Part shown: piece by piece, positions 12,438-24,950 of the stretch
How positions within the stretch are numbered: the first letter of the stretch is position 1
Layout: each line of letters opens with the position of its first letter
The notes under the pieces: generated by a model
The model's input: the letters and a program-made list of their open reading frames with translations, nothing else
Database searches by the model: none
Told to the model about the DNA's origin: nothing
From: Bactrocera neohumeralis
Taxonomy: Eukaryota > Arthropoda > Insecta > Diptera > Tephritidae
Length of the DNA: 64,000 bases
Direction of reading: 5' to 3'
NCBI RefSeq assembly: GCF_024586455.1
Contig: NC_065923.1
Location: forward strand, 5,087,501-5,151,500
Position numbers and translations under genes: made by a program

Positions 12438-14299
12438 CACAAAGCACATCCACTTATATTTACTTGCGTACTTTGAAAACTATTGAAACAAGTGCTATGA
12501 ATGTCAAACATTTGGGTAAATATACCAGAAACTTTTCACTATTAAATTTATTTGTTCCAGAATTTCACCTAGATAAATGTTCAATTAAATAGGGCATTAA
12601 ACAGGCTGTACTTTGTCATTGTATAAAAGTATACATTTGGTAAAATATGTGCTTTATATTGCTTTCCATTCATTTTTCAATATTTAATAATTTTTAAAAG
12701 AATATAAGTATTTTCTACGGAAAGTATTATCAAACAATGAAAAGGAGATTAAGCAAAAATTGTGCTTCCTTTGGACAAACCTGTATTTCGCAATCAGTAT
12801 ATACCTTATTTACTATCTCATCAAATTTGACCCGGACTGGTTCATTTAAACTGCACGCCGAAACCAAATTGATAAAAGTTTTTCCTTATAGGTATATTCT
12901 TTTTTATAATGAAGTTTGATCTCCAATCCGTATATGAGAGGAGCTATAATTTTGTAGATATCACTAAATTATGTCACATTAGCAATTTTCCAAACATATA
13001 ATCTGTAGAACAATATTTTTACGTATATACGAGTAATTTGGTTCGCACCTCGACGTTTCACAAAATCAAGAATCCAGCAGCGATAAACGAAGAATGAAAC
13101 CTGAAACGAAATCCCATACGATGGTATTGATAATCCATTATAAGACAATCAGCGTAAACAGACCGACCAATGTAAAATCAGCTGATTGAACCGAACATCG
13201 CGCTGTGGTTTTATCGATGGTTCTTGGAAATAAAAGAAAATTTAAATATTCTATTTAGTCTTTCTCAGTTTTTCTGACATTGCAACTACTCAACCGTAAA
13301 AACAAATTAAATTTTTATGTCATAAATAACCTACCAATACCTATATGAGAAATAATCTCAAAGAAAACTGAATTTATTTACATAGAAACTTTTCAGTTAA
13401 ATCTTTTAAGAATGCAGCTGAGCGATTTCAGGTGGGTTATGTGTGCTGTTCCATGATGCGAATATCTAACAAATTTGAACAGATGTTTAATGACAGATGT
13501 CAGACCAAGCATGTCGGAATTACTATGTGCATTACTTATGCCATGCAATCACCCTGTAAGTGTGTATATGTGAAACAAATAATAAGCAATTAAGAGTATA
13601 TATGTAGTTCTCGCAGTAAGTTCAAATTTCTTGATTTTCCGTGTGAATTCAATTCGATTAAATGTTTGTGGCTATTACATTTTACATTTCAGTTCTTTTA
13701 ATTTTTTGGAATCAGCAAAACATACTTGTATAAATTATTTTACGCCCATAAATAAATATGGGTTATATGCGCTTTGTAAAAACTGCCATGAATAACGGTA
13801 AGCAAAAATCAGAAAATTACTATAGCAACACGCAAGTGCCTGAAAGTGCTTTCGTTAGCATATTATTGAACATGTTGTTTTGATTTGTAGAATTACTTGT
13901 AAATATGGTTTTTTTCAATAAAATTAGCAAAAAATACATTAGCTCTGCTCATTCGTAGTAGAACATCAAAAGCTTAGTACTCGTAGGATTACCCTTTTGC
14001 TAAATTTTGTTCTCATTATTTTGATTTCAGATACACATACATATGCATAGAAATATGACATTTGAATAGTTTTTGTTTAAATTATTATTAATTTATATAT
14101 AAACTTCATTAATTAAAACAGTCGTATACTTATTCCAGCTTAATTACTTCAATACCAAACCAATTATTGTCAACTGGCTTCACTTTTATTTACTGGACTT
14201 GTAGCAAATATTTTTACGCTAGCAAGCTAGCAATGTATGGTACATATGTATGTATGTATGTATGTGTATTTTAAGTATGTGTGCCAACTAGAAATATGC
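12438..14299. other. Intergenic stretch
   Basis: No supported gene. The sequence is AT-rich with a short ATGTATGT run near 14,240-14,265. A degenerate DRE-like TATCGATG occurs at about 13,214 without an obvious partner gene. The right end merges into the 3' UTR of the minus-strand KIAA0825-like gene. Confidence 0.4.
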
Positions 14300-17200
14300 T
14301 TAGAATTTCTTTGGGTATTTCATTTTCTTCATGACTTGCGTAATACCAGCGACCATGGTCACCTCGGGCATTCTAAGCTTTGAGTCTTCCTGGAAATCGC
14401 AACGACGGGACAAATGCAGCCAAGCTCGTTCGGCATTCAAAGAAAGAGGTGTTTGAAGCCAAGTAATGTAGTCGATGTTTAGAACACCGCTGAGCAGCTG
14501 AAAAGAAACAATTATTTATATGTTGTACTATGTGGGAGTAACTGTGAGCACATAGGACTGGAAACAGACAGACAAACGATGGGAGTGTTAGAGGGAGTAG
14601 TTTTTATATTTTAATTTTGACCTCCATCAGAACTTCATTAAATTTAGGGCGATAGAATATATTTTGTGGGCATTTAAATATTTCTCAATAAAAAGAAATA
14701 CTGTTCATCACGACGTTTAGTGACGTTTACTTAATATATAATTGAACTATTTATGAAAAGTTCATTTCTGAATAATAAATATAAAGAGTTACAGAAATTA
14801 CTACAAACCATAAGAATAATCTTCAAAGACATGGGCTTTATTATTTGTTATATTTATTTCTTCATTTGTGTTTCTTACCTGGTCAAACGTATGACTTCCA
14901 ACAAAAAACATTGTTGACAATATCGAATCCTTTGGTTCATTGATCCTCTGCCCCGGATTTGGCCCACTAACGGGGACACCAGAACCCAGTTGCTCCTCTA
15001 ACCAATCTGCATTATTCTTCAAATATCTATAACTTGTCTTTGGTGCGAAGCAATGAAAATGTGAGGTATTCTAAGCACTTATTAAATCTCCTTAAAGATT
15101 ACCTTTAAAGCTTGCCTTCCAATATTACTTGTGAGTACATCACTAACCAATATGTCTGCTATATAATCTGCTATACCCACATCTAGCTCGGAGGCATAAT
15201 TTATCGGTGGACTTTGCGTTAATCGTTCCGTATTTGTGTTATTTAAATCATCAATTTTCACCGTACTTAATGTGCTCACCCAACTGCGGGCCCCACCGTT
15301 AGATTCAAAATGAGAATTGGTTTCGACAGCTATGGAGTCTCGTGCTTGCTTTAAGAATAAATCGATTTGATCGGTGTGTTTGTCGTCTTCGTCTATACAG
15401 CATATAGCTTCGGAAATGGAATAGCAGGTTGATGCCTTCTCCATTTTGTTTTCTATAATAAATATTATTTAACTTTTATCAACAAATTGCATATTTAGAG
15501 AGCATTATTAGAGAGCAAAGCAAGTTAAAAAATTTAGATAATGCCTCTAGTTATGTTGGAACGAAATAAAAAGCACCAAAAATGTTCTTGTTTACACACA
15601 ACAAATAGAAACTTTAAATTACTACTTACCCTTTTCATAAAATTTAGCTTTTCGAATGAGGTCGGTATATAAAGCTGCAAAAACTACTTGCATGAGTACC
15701 GAATCGCCTTTAAGATAAACAAAAAAATTATTATTTAGATTTAATAGCGGTAAGTGAATGATACGAGTATCTGGCGTGCTTTAAAGCGGGTCAGAGCTTA
15801 TACGCTGCTTTCCGCTGCAAATTCAACTAGACTACATGATACTCGCTGAAGCTAAAATATTGGTGAGCATTTACGAGGCTCGCAGAATATACATACCAAG
15901 AGGACGAGTTGAAACTGGTATGATGTCTTGCAATAAAACTGTCACTTTGTAAAGGCTTTCGGGTATACAATCCCACATCTCGGAAACACATGTTAAAGCC
16001 AATGACATTGCCTGGTACATACTAGCACCCGCTTCGACAGCATTAACTAACATGTCAACAACACAATTCAGAAGCGGATATACAAAATGCATGACTGCTT
16101 CCAGCCAAGGTGGTCGCTTCTGATTCCAAACCTGAGTTTTGAATTTATCAATATGAAATGAAATATTTCTCGCAAAAATTTTCATACCTGACGCTTGTCA
16201 AGGCAGTCACTCCAACCAGCGGAACTCTCTTCTAAGGTTTTAATGAGGCACGATTTAATATCGACAGCTTTTCCAACCGCCACCAGCAGATACGTTAGGG
16301 ATAAAACTATTTGGTAGTTAGACTGGCCGACAGGGTCTGCATCCATTTCAGAAGGCATGTTTAATAATAATATTAAATAAACACTATTTAACTTAAAGAA
16401 TTTCACTCAAACTAATTCATATAAAAACATTGTTGTGTATATTGTATATTTCTAAAGCATGAAATGACCAGGAACTATATAAAACAGTGTACATTATCCT
16501 GACCCTCAGAAGAGTATTCAAATAAATGTTATAATAATCTTAGAAACCCGGTGGGGCTTTGCTTATACCACGTCGCCTTACCATTACGTAATATTTGGAC
16601 CCAGATTATATTATTTATGATCTTACCTGCTTGATTTCTAATTTGATCCGATAAATCTAAACATTCCCCCCGACATAGAAATGCCTCGCATTTTTTCTGT
16701 TCACCAACGTCACTGAGAAATGAGCTATTCTCGTTATTGAAATTCTCCGGTGACGGCAAATGTGAGAAAATATGACGAAGAATTATACCGGTCACCTGTG
16801 CGTTGCGCATTAAAAGCACCTTAATTGTAAAAAGAAAAATATTTGATTAATAAACTGCAAAATAATAAATATATGTTGGGTCACAAACACAACTTTCGTT
16901 ACGTTTCAACTACTTTTGTCATCGAAACGATTATAAATTGGTTTACCTTCAATAAGTATGCCCAATCAGCTTCGGGAAAAGCCAAAAGTACCTTCAATTC
17001 CAGCGATATTGCAATTCTCGCGCTGAGATCACCGAATTCAGTTACCCACTGAAAAGTCTTATCCGTAGAAAACAGACGTGGTGATGCAAATAAGATCCAA
17101 GCGCATGGTAATCCTTGCCTGGACGAGAACATTTCCATGTTTTCAATATTCTTACGACAAAGCTGAAATGCAAAATTGTTGACTGTACAAATTGCTACAT

Positions 17201-18905
17201 CCTCACTATTTAAGGCGATACTTGGAACTATTTTTAGGTGCTTAATTTTACATGCCAGATTTTAAAATAATAACACACCAAAGTGATGGATATGCGTCGA
17301 GCTATTGCAGTTATAAATGTATGATGTTGGACTAACTATCTAATATTCACTAACATTAGATTAAATATATTGAAGTCAGTTTAAAATATATCATCGAATA
17401 ATATAATACGAATAATAATTCGTTTGTTTCAAATCTACTCAAAAGCAAGGCTGTTAGTTATTTGACCCAATAAAAAGCAATATCCTATGTTAATGTAAAT
17501 TCAGTGGCTAGTAAGCATACATATGTACATGGAAGTAGTAACCAACCTTTGACAGCACTCCTAACGGCGCACCACGTAACAAAAGGCAGTAAAACAACTC
17601 TCGACACTTAGCGTGTACATCGCGGATAATAGCATTTTGAGTAGGAAGCTGTAGACCTGTTTACGAGATCCATAAAATACACACGTATTATATGTATAGA
17701 AATGATGTTTAATGGCAAAATTTCCATTTCCTACATTCACTCACCTATATAGGCTTCACCACTTTCACAGATGAAAGGCAACAATTCTGCCACACAAAAC
17801 AACATATTAGAGATATCTGCCAAATGTAACTGAGCTCTTTCGACACTCGTTAAAATTAACGAATAACGCGCTGTAAGAACACCCAGAGTTTCATTTAAAA
17901 TACCCGCAAAAATACGTTGGGCCATCTTTGGTGGTACTGAATTCCACAGGTCGTCCTTAATGCCCTGAATGTAGTGCCACCACATTTGTATGGTGTAAGA
18001 ACCGCGCTCTGATTCGAAAAACGGTTGACTATTTTCCCAATTCAGACAATCTGCATCTTGTATTATGTACAACAACAGCAGTCTACAATGTAAATCTAAT
18101 AGCCTTTCCGCTAGCGCTTCAGCCATTTGTAAGTATTGCTTGTAGGACAATCTTAATGCGCCACCCTTTTCATTGCCCTTTGGGCGATAGACCTTTACAT
18201 TAGCTGCTTGCATGTAAATATTTAAACAATTTTTTATGAGCGCCGCCGCACCAATTGTTGCAGTCAGCACAGAGAGGTCGGCATGGTCTAAGGACTCCTG
18301 CGATAGTATATGTAGATGCTCCAAAAGCATATCAGCCGACCGCGTTACGAGATTTACGAATTTTTCAGGATCTGATGTTTTCACAATAACAGCGGTCTAA
18401 AAATGATCGAAATGTATGTAAGTGCTTATTTAATTATAATTCCACCATACTATTTACCGGATCATGTGACAACAGATCCCATTCTGCATGCAATAATCCA
18501 GAATGCTTTTGGTAAGAAGCATAGTATTCATCTTCCCACCTTTGTAACCGAAATGATAACCAAAACTTGTTCGCAATTAATAAAAAAATTGAAGTTCTCG
18601 AAATACTACTCACCATAAAACAATTTTAATGGCGGCAAACGAGGCGTAACGTGGGAAATCTAATTTCCCTCCTACCACACCAAGGCAAATGCGCTCCTGC
18701 AGGACTCTTTGATGTGTCTTCTCACAGGTTTTTGGTAGGTATGTAGATGAATAAAAAATGCAAAAATTGCATAATATCATCATAAGACAAAAGCATTTAC
18801 ATAAAACTATTGACTGAAGATTTTTCTTACCTGATAAAACTGTAAATCTCGCTGCAACAATACTGGGACCCTGTCCATTAAATTTCCTTCTTCCATAACC
18901 TCCAT
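14300..18905 (-). CDS. KIAA0825-like conserved protein of unknown function (13 exons)
   Basis: Thirteen exons join into 2,604 bases, or 867 codons plus stop: 18,831-18,905; 18,614-18,720; 18,458-18,539; 17,745-18,396; 17,547-17,656; 16,947-17,162; 16,627-16,819; 16,188-16,336; 15,897-16,131; 15,630-15,707; 15,103-15,452; 14,879-15,037; 14,300-14,497. All junctions are GT...AG and phase-consistent. The second exon could start three bases later, since two AGs lie together. The product is helix-rich with no signal peptide or membrane segment. Recognisable blocks are HQRVLQERICLGVVGG near residue 30, MWWHYIQGIKDDLWNSVPPK around residue 220, and CVAELLPFICESGEAYIG at about 300. I relate it to animal KIAA0825 (a protein of unknown biochemistry whose human gene is linked to polydactyly) from memory of the W-H-Y...DLW...VPPK block. 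That assignment is tentative. An alternative is an unnamed insect protein with similar helical repeats. Confidence 0.6.
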
Positions 18906-19079
18906 CTTTAAGCCTTTTTCAATAGTTTGTTTTGTATTTAATTAATAATCTAATTCAAAACTGAAGAGCAGCGCTGAAAGAGAACGAATTGTTTATCGAC
19001 TAAATAGATCCAAAGTGTCCATGGAAACTCGACAAAATGGAAAAGTGATATGAGTTTGTAAGCTGACAAGCTGAACAAA

Positions 19080-20145
19080 AAAACAAGAAACAAGTTCGGG
19101 TGCAACCGAATATTTTATAATCTTTCAACTTGCCAGCGGAATACCGTAAGATATAAAACGTCAATTAGAGGATCGGATTCTAAGCAATTTTATATATGTG
19201 ACCTGGTCTACGAAAAGGGAGCTAACGTGCGAAAACTAGTTTTCTGGGAAAAGCTGTTAAAAATAATCGTCAGTTTCTCGTTATCTCATTAATTGTTCTC
19301 CTTTTTTTTGACACCTAAACCCCCTTTCCGTAGACCAGGTCACATATATAGATATACTATATATAACTGATACACTCACCAACATATTCGGCATAAGGTT
19401 TGTTAGAAAAACGAAAATCATTTTAGTTGGGGTAGTATCGACCCGATTTTATCTACTAAAATTGTCCCCTGGGTTTCATGAAGATACCTCACATACAATC
19501 AACAATCATATGGAGTACAGTCAGCCGAATATTCGAAAATCCTGATATTAGTTATAGGGGGGCACAGAGATATTATTATCAGGAAAAGATTATCTCTGAT
19601 TTTCAATTGTATATCCCATACATTGGCCTATATAGAAAGAGAAGAATGCTACGTTATTAAATTTAATCGAAATCGGTCGGTCGGGTACAAAGATATATGA
19701 TTTCGCCAAAAAGTGAACGGTGCCACTCCCATTGTTCAATTTTAACATAAAGCCAAAAGTGAAATTTAATGTCTCTGGCGTATTTAGTTATTGATTTATT
19801 GTACCTTTAGTAGATTTGAACAGTACCGCTATATGGGGAGTGAGCGTTGTTATCATTTGTACATTAAAGTTATTAGAACGCGGGCCACGCTCACTTTTTC
19901 AAAATATTTTGCCACACAGGTGGGCATTACTAAGGAACGTGCATACCAAGTTTCATCAAGATTTCCCAATTTTTACTCAAGTTACACCTTGCACGGACGG
20001 GCGACGCACAGGCAGACAGTCACCCGGATTTCAACTCGTCTCGTCATCCTGATCATTTATATAGTTATAAAAACCCTAAAACTATCGTTAGGTGAACAAA
20101 ACTATTATGCTCTGCAGCAACTTGTTGAAAGAGTATAAAAACGCC
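19080..20145. repeat. Interspersed repeat block, transposon-derived
   Basis: This stretch starts AACAAGAAACAAGTTCGGGTGCAACCG and ends ...CTCTGCAGCAACTTGTTGAAAGAGTATAA. Both ends have the look of abundant dispersed fly repeats, including a GCACGGACGGGCGACGCAC...GCAGACAGTC segment and a terminal CAGCAACTTGTTG inverted repeat. Just beyond it, at about 20,185-20,235, the motif CAGACGGACATGGCTAAAT...CTCAGCTCGTCACGCTGATG is shared in degraded form with the repeat inside Ctr9 intron 6 (34,340-34,390). It looks like a non-autonomous, Helitron- or DINE-like element, but no coding capacity or hallmark ends were proven. A separate palindromic element is nested at 19,191-19,350. Confidence 0.5.
19191..19350. 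mobile_element. Palindromic MITE nested in the repeat
   Basis: A 160-bp unit is bounded by near-perfect inverted repeats of about 29 bp. The left arm contains GTGACCTGGTCTACGAAAAG and the right arm reads the same on the other strand, with GGAAAGGGG in place of GAAAAGGG. The flanks are TATATA on both sides, compatible with a target duplication or simply AT-rich context. There is no coding capacity. It fits a small non-autonomous DNA transposon; the superfamily cannot be set from one copy. Confidence 0.65.
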
Positions 20146-20773
20146 AATTTCAGCTAACCGTTCACTTACTTATACATATGTATACAGACGGACATGGCTA
20201 AATTATCTCAGCTCGTCACGCTGATGATTTATATTTACAGTATACTTTATAGAGTAGTTTTCTTCTGAGTATTACAAACTTCGAGCCAAAGTGAATAAAC
20301 CCTGTTCTAGTAAAAAAGTATTTTTTTAATTTACTTAAAAAAATGTGAGTACGAGTATTATACGTCCAGCGAAGACGCAACATGGCAATTAAATTGCCTT
20401 TTGAAAAGCGGATCAGAAACTGGATTTATACTAGTCTGGAAACCCTTGAAACTGATTTTTTACTCATTTCTAGAGTTAATAAAATTTTTGTGAGATTAAA
20501 ATTCCATGTTTCGGATAAGACTTTCTTAAGCCTGAATGGTATTTTAAAATCAGTGAAGGATTATTAGCTTCACGTCCACTAATTTTGTATACGTTTCTAT
20601 CTCTTTTGACAATATGCCTGTAAATATCATAAGGCATTAAAACGCCCACCATGTAATATTCATTTATACAGTTGATCTCTCAGAAATCTTTAAATTTTCT
20701 ACACAAAAGTACATACACATTTATGTTATAACAATAAAAAAGTATTTAATTTCTTCATATAAGTATGTATCGT
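20146..20773. other. Intergenic stretch next to ALDH7A1 3' end
   Basis: Apart from the repeat tail near 20,170-20,250, nothing was recognised. It ends in the short 3' UTR of the leftward ALDH7A1 gene. An in-frame stretch at 20,382-20,567 on the plus strand has no start context, splice sites or recognisable motif. Confidence 0.4.
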
Positions 20774-22622
20774 TTATTCTACATTGAAAACCACACCTTG
20801 TGCACATGCTAATTTACCAGAATGATTCAATGTTATTGTCGAACGTTTGCAGTATTGTTTCCATGCATCGGAACCGGATTCTCTACCTCCACCGGTGTGT
20901 TTTTCACCACCAAAAGCACCGCCTATTTCCGCCCCATTAGTTGTAGTATTTATATTTACTATGCCACAATCAGAGCCTTGTGCACCAATCCATTTAAACG
21001 CATTCGATATGTTCTCCGTAAATATCGCTGAAGACAGACCTTGATCTACTTCGTTATTCCATTCGATTGCCTCTTCAATAGATTTAGCTTTAAGAATATA
21101 AACAATTGGAGCAAAAGTTTCACGATGCACCACTGGAGAATCATGTGGCAAATCAGTTATTATAGTCGGTTCCACATAGAAACCTTCAGACTGTATCACA
21201 TTTCCGCCAAATGCAACTTTTCCACCGAGTTTGACAGCTTCGGCAATGGCGGCTTTATAATGTTCAATATTTTGTTGAGAATGCACTGGACCAACTAGTG
21301 TATTTGAATCTAATTGATGACCGACCTTTGGAAGAACCTGCAATATATTTATATGTAAATTTAAGTATAGCAACAATGGCATATAAATAAATATGCCAAA
21401 GACTTGAATTTTTTGGTATGATTTGCACAGTCTTTAGCCGTTTTAAGAGGTAGAAAATAATACAAAGCGTACCTGTTTGTATTTGACTACCAATTCCTTA
21501 ACCAGGCGATCGTATAGTTTCTCATGTACGATTATACGACGTGTTGTGGTGCAACGCTGGCCGGAAGTGCCAATGCAACCGAAGAGTGCAGCTTCTAATA
21601 CCATGTTGAAATTAGCATCCTGGTCCACAATCAAAGCATTATTACCACCCAACTCCAATATAACTTTGCCAAAACGTTTTTGGACCTCCACTCCGACGTT
21701 GCGACCAGTTTCGCAACTGCCAGTAAACGACACAAGTTTCACTCTAGCATCGCTAACAAGTTTCTGACCCACATCGGCGCCTCCTTGGCAAAGCACTGCA
21801 ATAGGTGGTAAGTTATTACGTTTCAAAACTTCAGAAAGGATTTTCATGGTCGCTACTGAGACTAGAGACGTAGTTGGGGCTCCCTTCCAAAGAACGCTAT
21901 TTCCAGTTGTCTGCCCAAAAACCAAAGAATACCATAGTAAATAGCTATGATTGATTCGAAACTTATTTATATAAAGAATTTACCAAAGCTATTGCAGCAT
22001 TCCAACCAAAGACGGCATTCGGAAAATTGTATGCTGATATAATGCCCACTAAGCCTAAAGGACGCCAAGCTTCCAAAATTGTATGATCCGGCCGTTCAGA
22101 ATTGATTACCTGTCCTGAGTAAATTCGCGAAAGCCCTGCCGCGTAATCACAAATATCAATAAACTCTTGAACTTCGCCCTGTCCTTCGCTGAATATTTTT
22201 CCAACTTCTAAGCTGACAAGCTTTCCCAAAGGCTCTTTATATTTGCGCATTTCTTCGCCAATTTGACGTATAATATCTCCACGTACAGGTGCTGGCACCT
22301 GACACCATTGCTGGTATGCATTCACTCCAACTTTTATCGCCTCATTCATTTCTTCAGATGTTCCCACACGAACGTTAGCGATCTTGCGCCCGGTTCCTGG
22401 ATCAATAGATGTTAATACCTCCCCAGAACCTTTCCACGATCCATTATATACACCACAGTTTTCGCGTTCTAGACCAATATCCTTGAGGAAAGCATACTCA
22501 GCTGAATCAATTAGATAGTCATTCTTTGATTTTAATGGAGAGCTTTTGTGAAAGAAGCATGAATGTGCCGTCTGATTGCGCTTCAGCAAGATTGTTCGGT
22601 TCAAATGCCTCACAAGTGACAT
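20774..22622 (-). CDS. Aldh7A1: Aldehyde dehydrogenase 7A1 / antiquitin, mitochondrial
   Basis: Three exons (21,984-22,622; 21,473-21,910; 20,774-21,337) give 546 residues. The enzyme oxidises alpha-aminoadipic semialdehyde to alpha-aminoadipate with NAD+ in lysine breakdown. Visible family features are: SAYNFPNAVFGWNAA and WKGAPTTSL (cofactor-binding region), LVSFTGSCETG, the general base Glu in LELGGNN (about residue 299), the catalytic Cys in SGQRCTTTRR (about residue 333), HRETFAPIVY, and the C-terminal GGEKHTGGGRESGSDAW block. The last is typical of ALDH7A1, which uses the GREA/GRESGSD region for substrate selectivity. The N-terminus (MSLVRHLNRTILLKRNQ...) is basic and free of acidic residues for about 30 residues, like a mitochondrial presequence. 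The start at 22,620-22,622 lies just after a TATTTTTAG splice acceptor, so a non-coding first exon is likely. Nothing looks broken. Confidence 0.95.
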
Positions 22623-24825
22623 CCTAAAAATATACAAATAAGTAATATTTTAATTAATAATAATTTTTTATTTACACTGACCGTTTGTTATCCACGATGT
22701 AAATTAAAAAATCAGAAATAAAAAAAACATATTTCAAGGAATATCAATAAAGAGGCAATAATACCTAGGGGTCTTAGTGTCAGTTATTCGAGGCTCATAT
22801 ACCAACTTTTTTCAATCGTTTTATGACATCTTAATCTAAACCTTTTGATTGTCACCATCATCTCAAATATACACACTCAGTATCAGCGCGCAAAACGAAT
22901 CGATAAATTTTTTTCTGGACCTTTTTTATATTCGACACAGCCAATTTTCCTGTCGATCTACTTATATATACAGCGAATGACTCATGGCGCGTTCCCGTAA
23001 CAGAATTTTTCACTTTAGAAAACAGAAAAGGTCACAGCGAGTCAATCTGGCGCTAGCGATGAATATCCAGTCAAGATATTCATCAAATCATCAATAAAGC
23101 ATATTTATGTATGCATAAAGCACTAGATTTCTTGTTGGCGCTTTACCGGCATTATACACGCATAATTCGAACGAACTAAATTTTAAATTGTTTATTTGAA
23201 TTTCTGTATACAATTTTATTATTGCCATTTCATTCTTATCAATAATCCACAATCTAAGTTAAATACTTGCACATGGCATAAAAAAATTAATACATATAGC
23301 TATGTATCCGTATGTATGTAAGGGTGAGCAAAATCTTTATCGTTTCTGAATGCTGCGGTTATCTTGTTATTCTGAGCTGATTTATGAAGCAAAAACTTAC
23401 GTACACACGTATCTATTGTCATAATCTCAAGTGTTTATTATATAAAAAGTACATACATATGTACATTAATCAGACATTTTAGTTTACACTATAGGTTGCT
23501 TTTGTAAACCAATTTGAGATTTCTAGTACTATACTTTGTTGGAGTGAACTGCGATTTTAGTTGTTGTCATTAAAGTCGATCTTAGCATGTCAGTCAATCT
23601 CTTTGCATATGCAAATTATAGCAGATCAAGCAACTGGAACATATGTATGTATGTACATATGTACTATATCAATATGTGTTTGTCTGTATGTACAATCAAC
23701 GATTAAGACATCAAGTTCATTGTTATAAGCATTTTTATGATTATCTTCAAAGTCACAATAAGTAATTAAGTAGGTACCTAAGATTGTGCCATTTAATGAA
23801 ATATGCCTGGGTAAAAATGCCAAATCAATGTTTTGATAACAACTTTAGAAAATGGATTGTGCTTAATTTATATGTGTGCCCCACTAAATATGCATCTTCA
23901 TATGTAAATACATACATATAGATGTTTATCCAAAGAAACCTTTTACAAAACATGCTTATGAACTTTTTAACTAACACACATACCCATAAACATATATTTA
24001 AATTGAGCATTTCTCTACTTACATGTACAAGATTTTTTATACGAAATTTTAAATATTTTTTTTAAATTAACACAGGACCGTCTCAACTTGCATTTACTTC
24101 CGAACTGAGTGCTTTATAATGTGCTCATAATTGAGAGATGTATACGGAATGGACCTCCTGCGCTGATAAGCCAACTTCAGCTGTCGTTATCTCTGGCTGA
24201 TAACAATATCTTATTATTTAATGGCTTATAGTGTAGTCCCAAAGTAATGATTGACCGGTCTACTTTTCACTAGTAAAGTTTTTAACTCAGGAACAATTTT
24301 CAACCTGCTGAATCTTAACCGTGTGCAATATTGGGTTCCAAATAGTCTAAATGCTTAGTCGTACTACTGTTTTAATGGGTGCTGGTTAATTTAGGAAATT
24401 TTATTTCAGCATTGGGAACACGTCACGTGACAGTCCTCATATTTGGCAACCCTAAGTGCCAATCACGAAAGCTCCCGTTGTGGCATTCGAAGTTTGAAGT
24501 CAAGTTTAAAGTATATGCGTCTGTCACCGGAAATTGACAAATTTCCGATTATAACAACTTTTGTTATGGAAGGAAGCTAAGTATTGGCAAATTTTAAAAT
24601 CGGAAAGCAATTATTCCGTATTTCTCATTTTGATCTATAAATTATATAGCATTTTATAAAACATCTCTGTGAAAAACGAAGTATTTCGATCAGGTGATTT
24701 CAGCTGTAAAATATTACCAATAAAACCATGTGATTTATAACAAGTGAGTTCATTATCACATATCATATCAGTAACAGATATAATACCACAACGTAATTGT
24801 TATAGATTATTGAAATCGTTTTATT
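22623..24825. other. Intergenic region between two divergent genes
   Basis: ALDH7A1 reads left and acetyl-CoA acetyltransferase reads right, so this 2.2 kb should hold both promoters. A TCGATAAA half-DRE lies near 22,900 and a short inverted GATATTCATC/GAATATC pair near 23,065-23,095. Several ATGTATGTACATATG microsatellite runs occur (23,310, 23,450, 23,645). No coding exon or RNA gene could be supported. Confidence 0.45.
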
Positions 24826-24833
24826 TATCGATA
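24826..24833. promoter_or_regulatory. DRE (TATCGATA) upstream of acetyl-CoA acetyltransferase
   Basis: A perfect palindromic TATCGATA lies 118 bp upstream of the start codon at 24,951. In flies this octamer is bound by DREF and marks TATA-less promoters of growth, replication and metabolic genes. Function is inferred from sequence and position only. Confidence 0.55.
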
Positions 24834-24950
24834 TTTCATTACCACCACTTATTGTACTTTGTATCAACTAATCGTCTAAAGCTCGTTCGCAACTTGTTGG
24901 CACTTTCTAAATTTAGTTATTTTAATAATTTTGAATGAGAAGGTTTTAAA

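Noticed and set aside
13209..13216. DRE-like TATCGATG
   Set aside because: One mismatch and no gene start nearby.
20382..20567. 61-codon plus-strand frame beside the repeat block
   Set aside because: No splice sites, promoter or similarity; codon use is not distinguishable from surrounding non-coding DNA.
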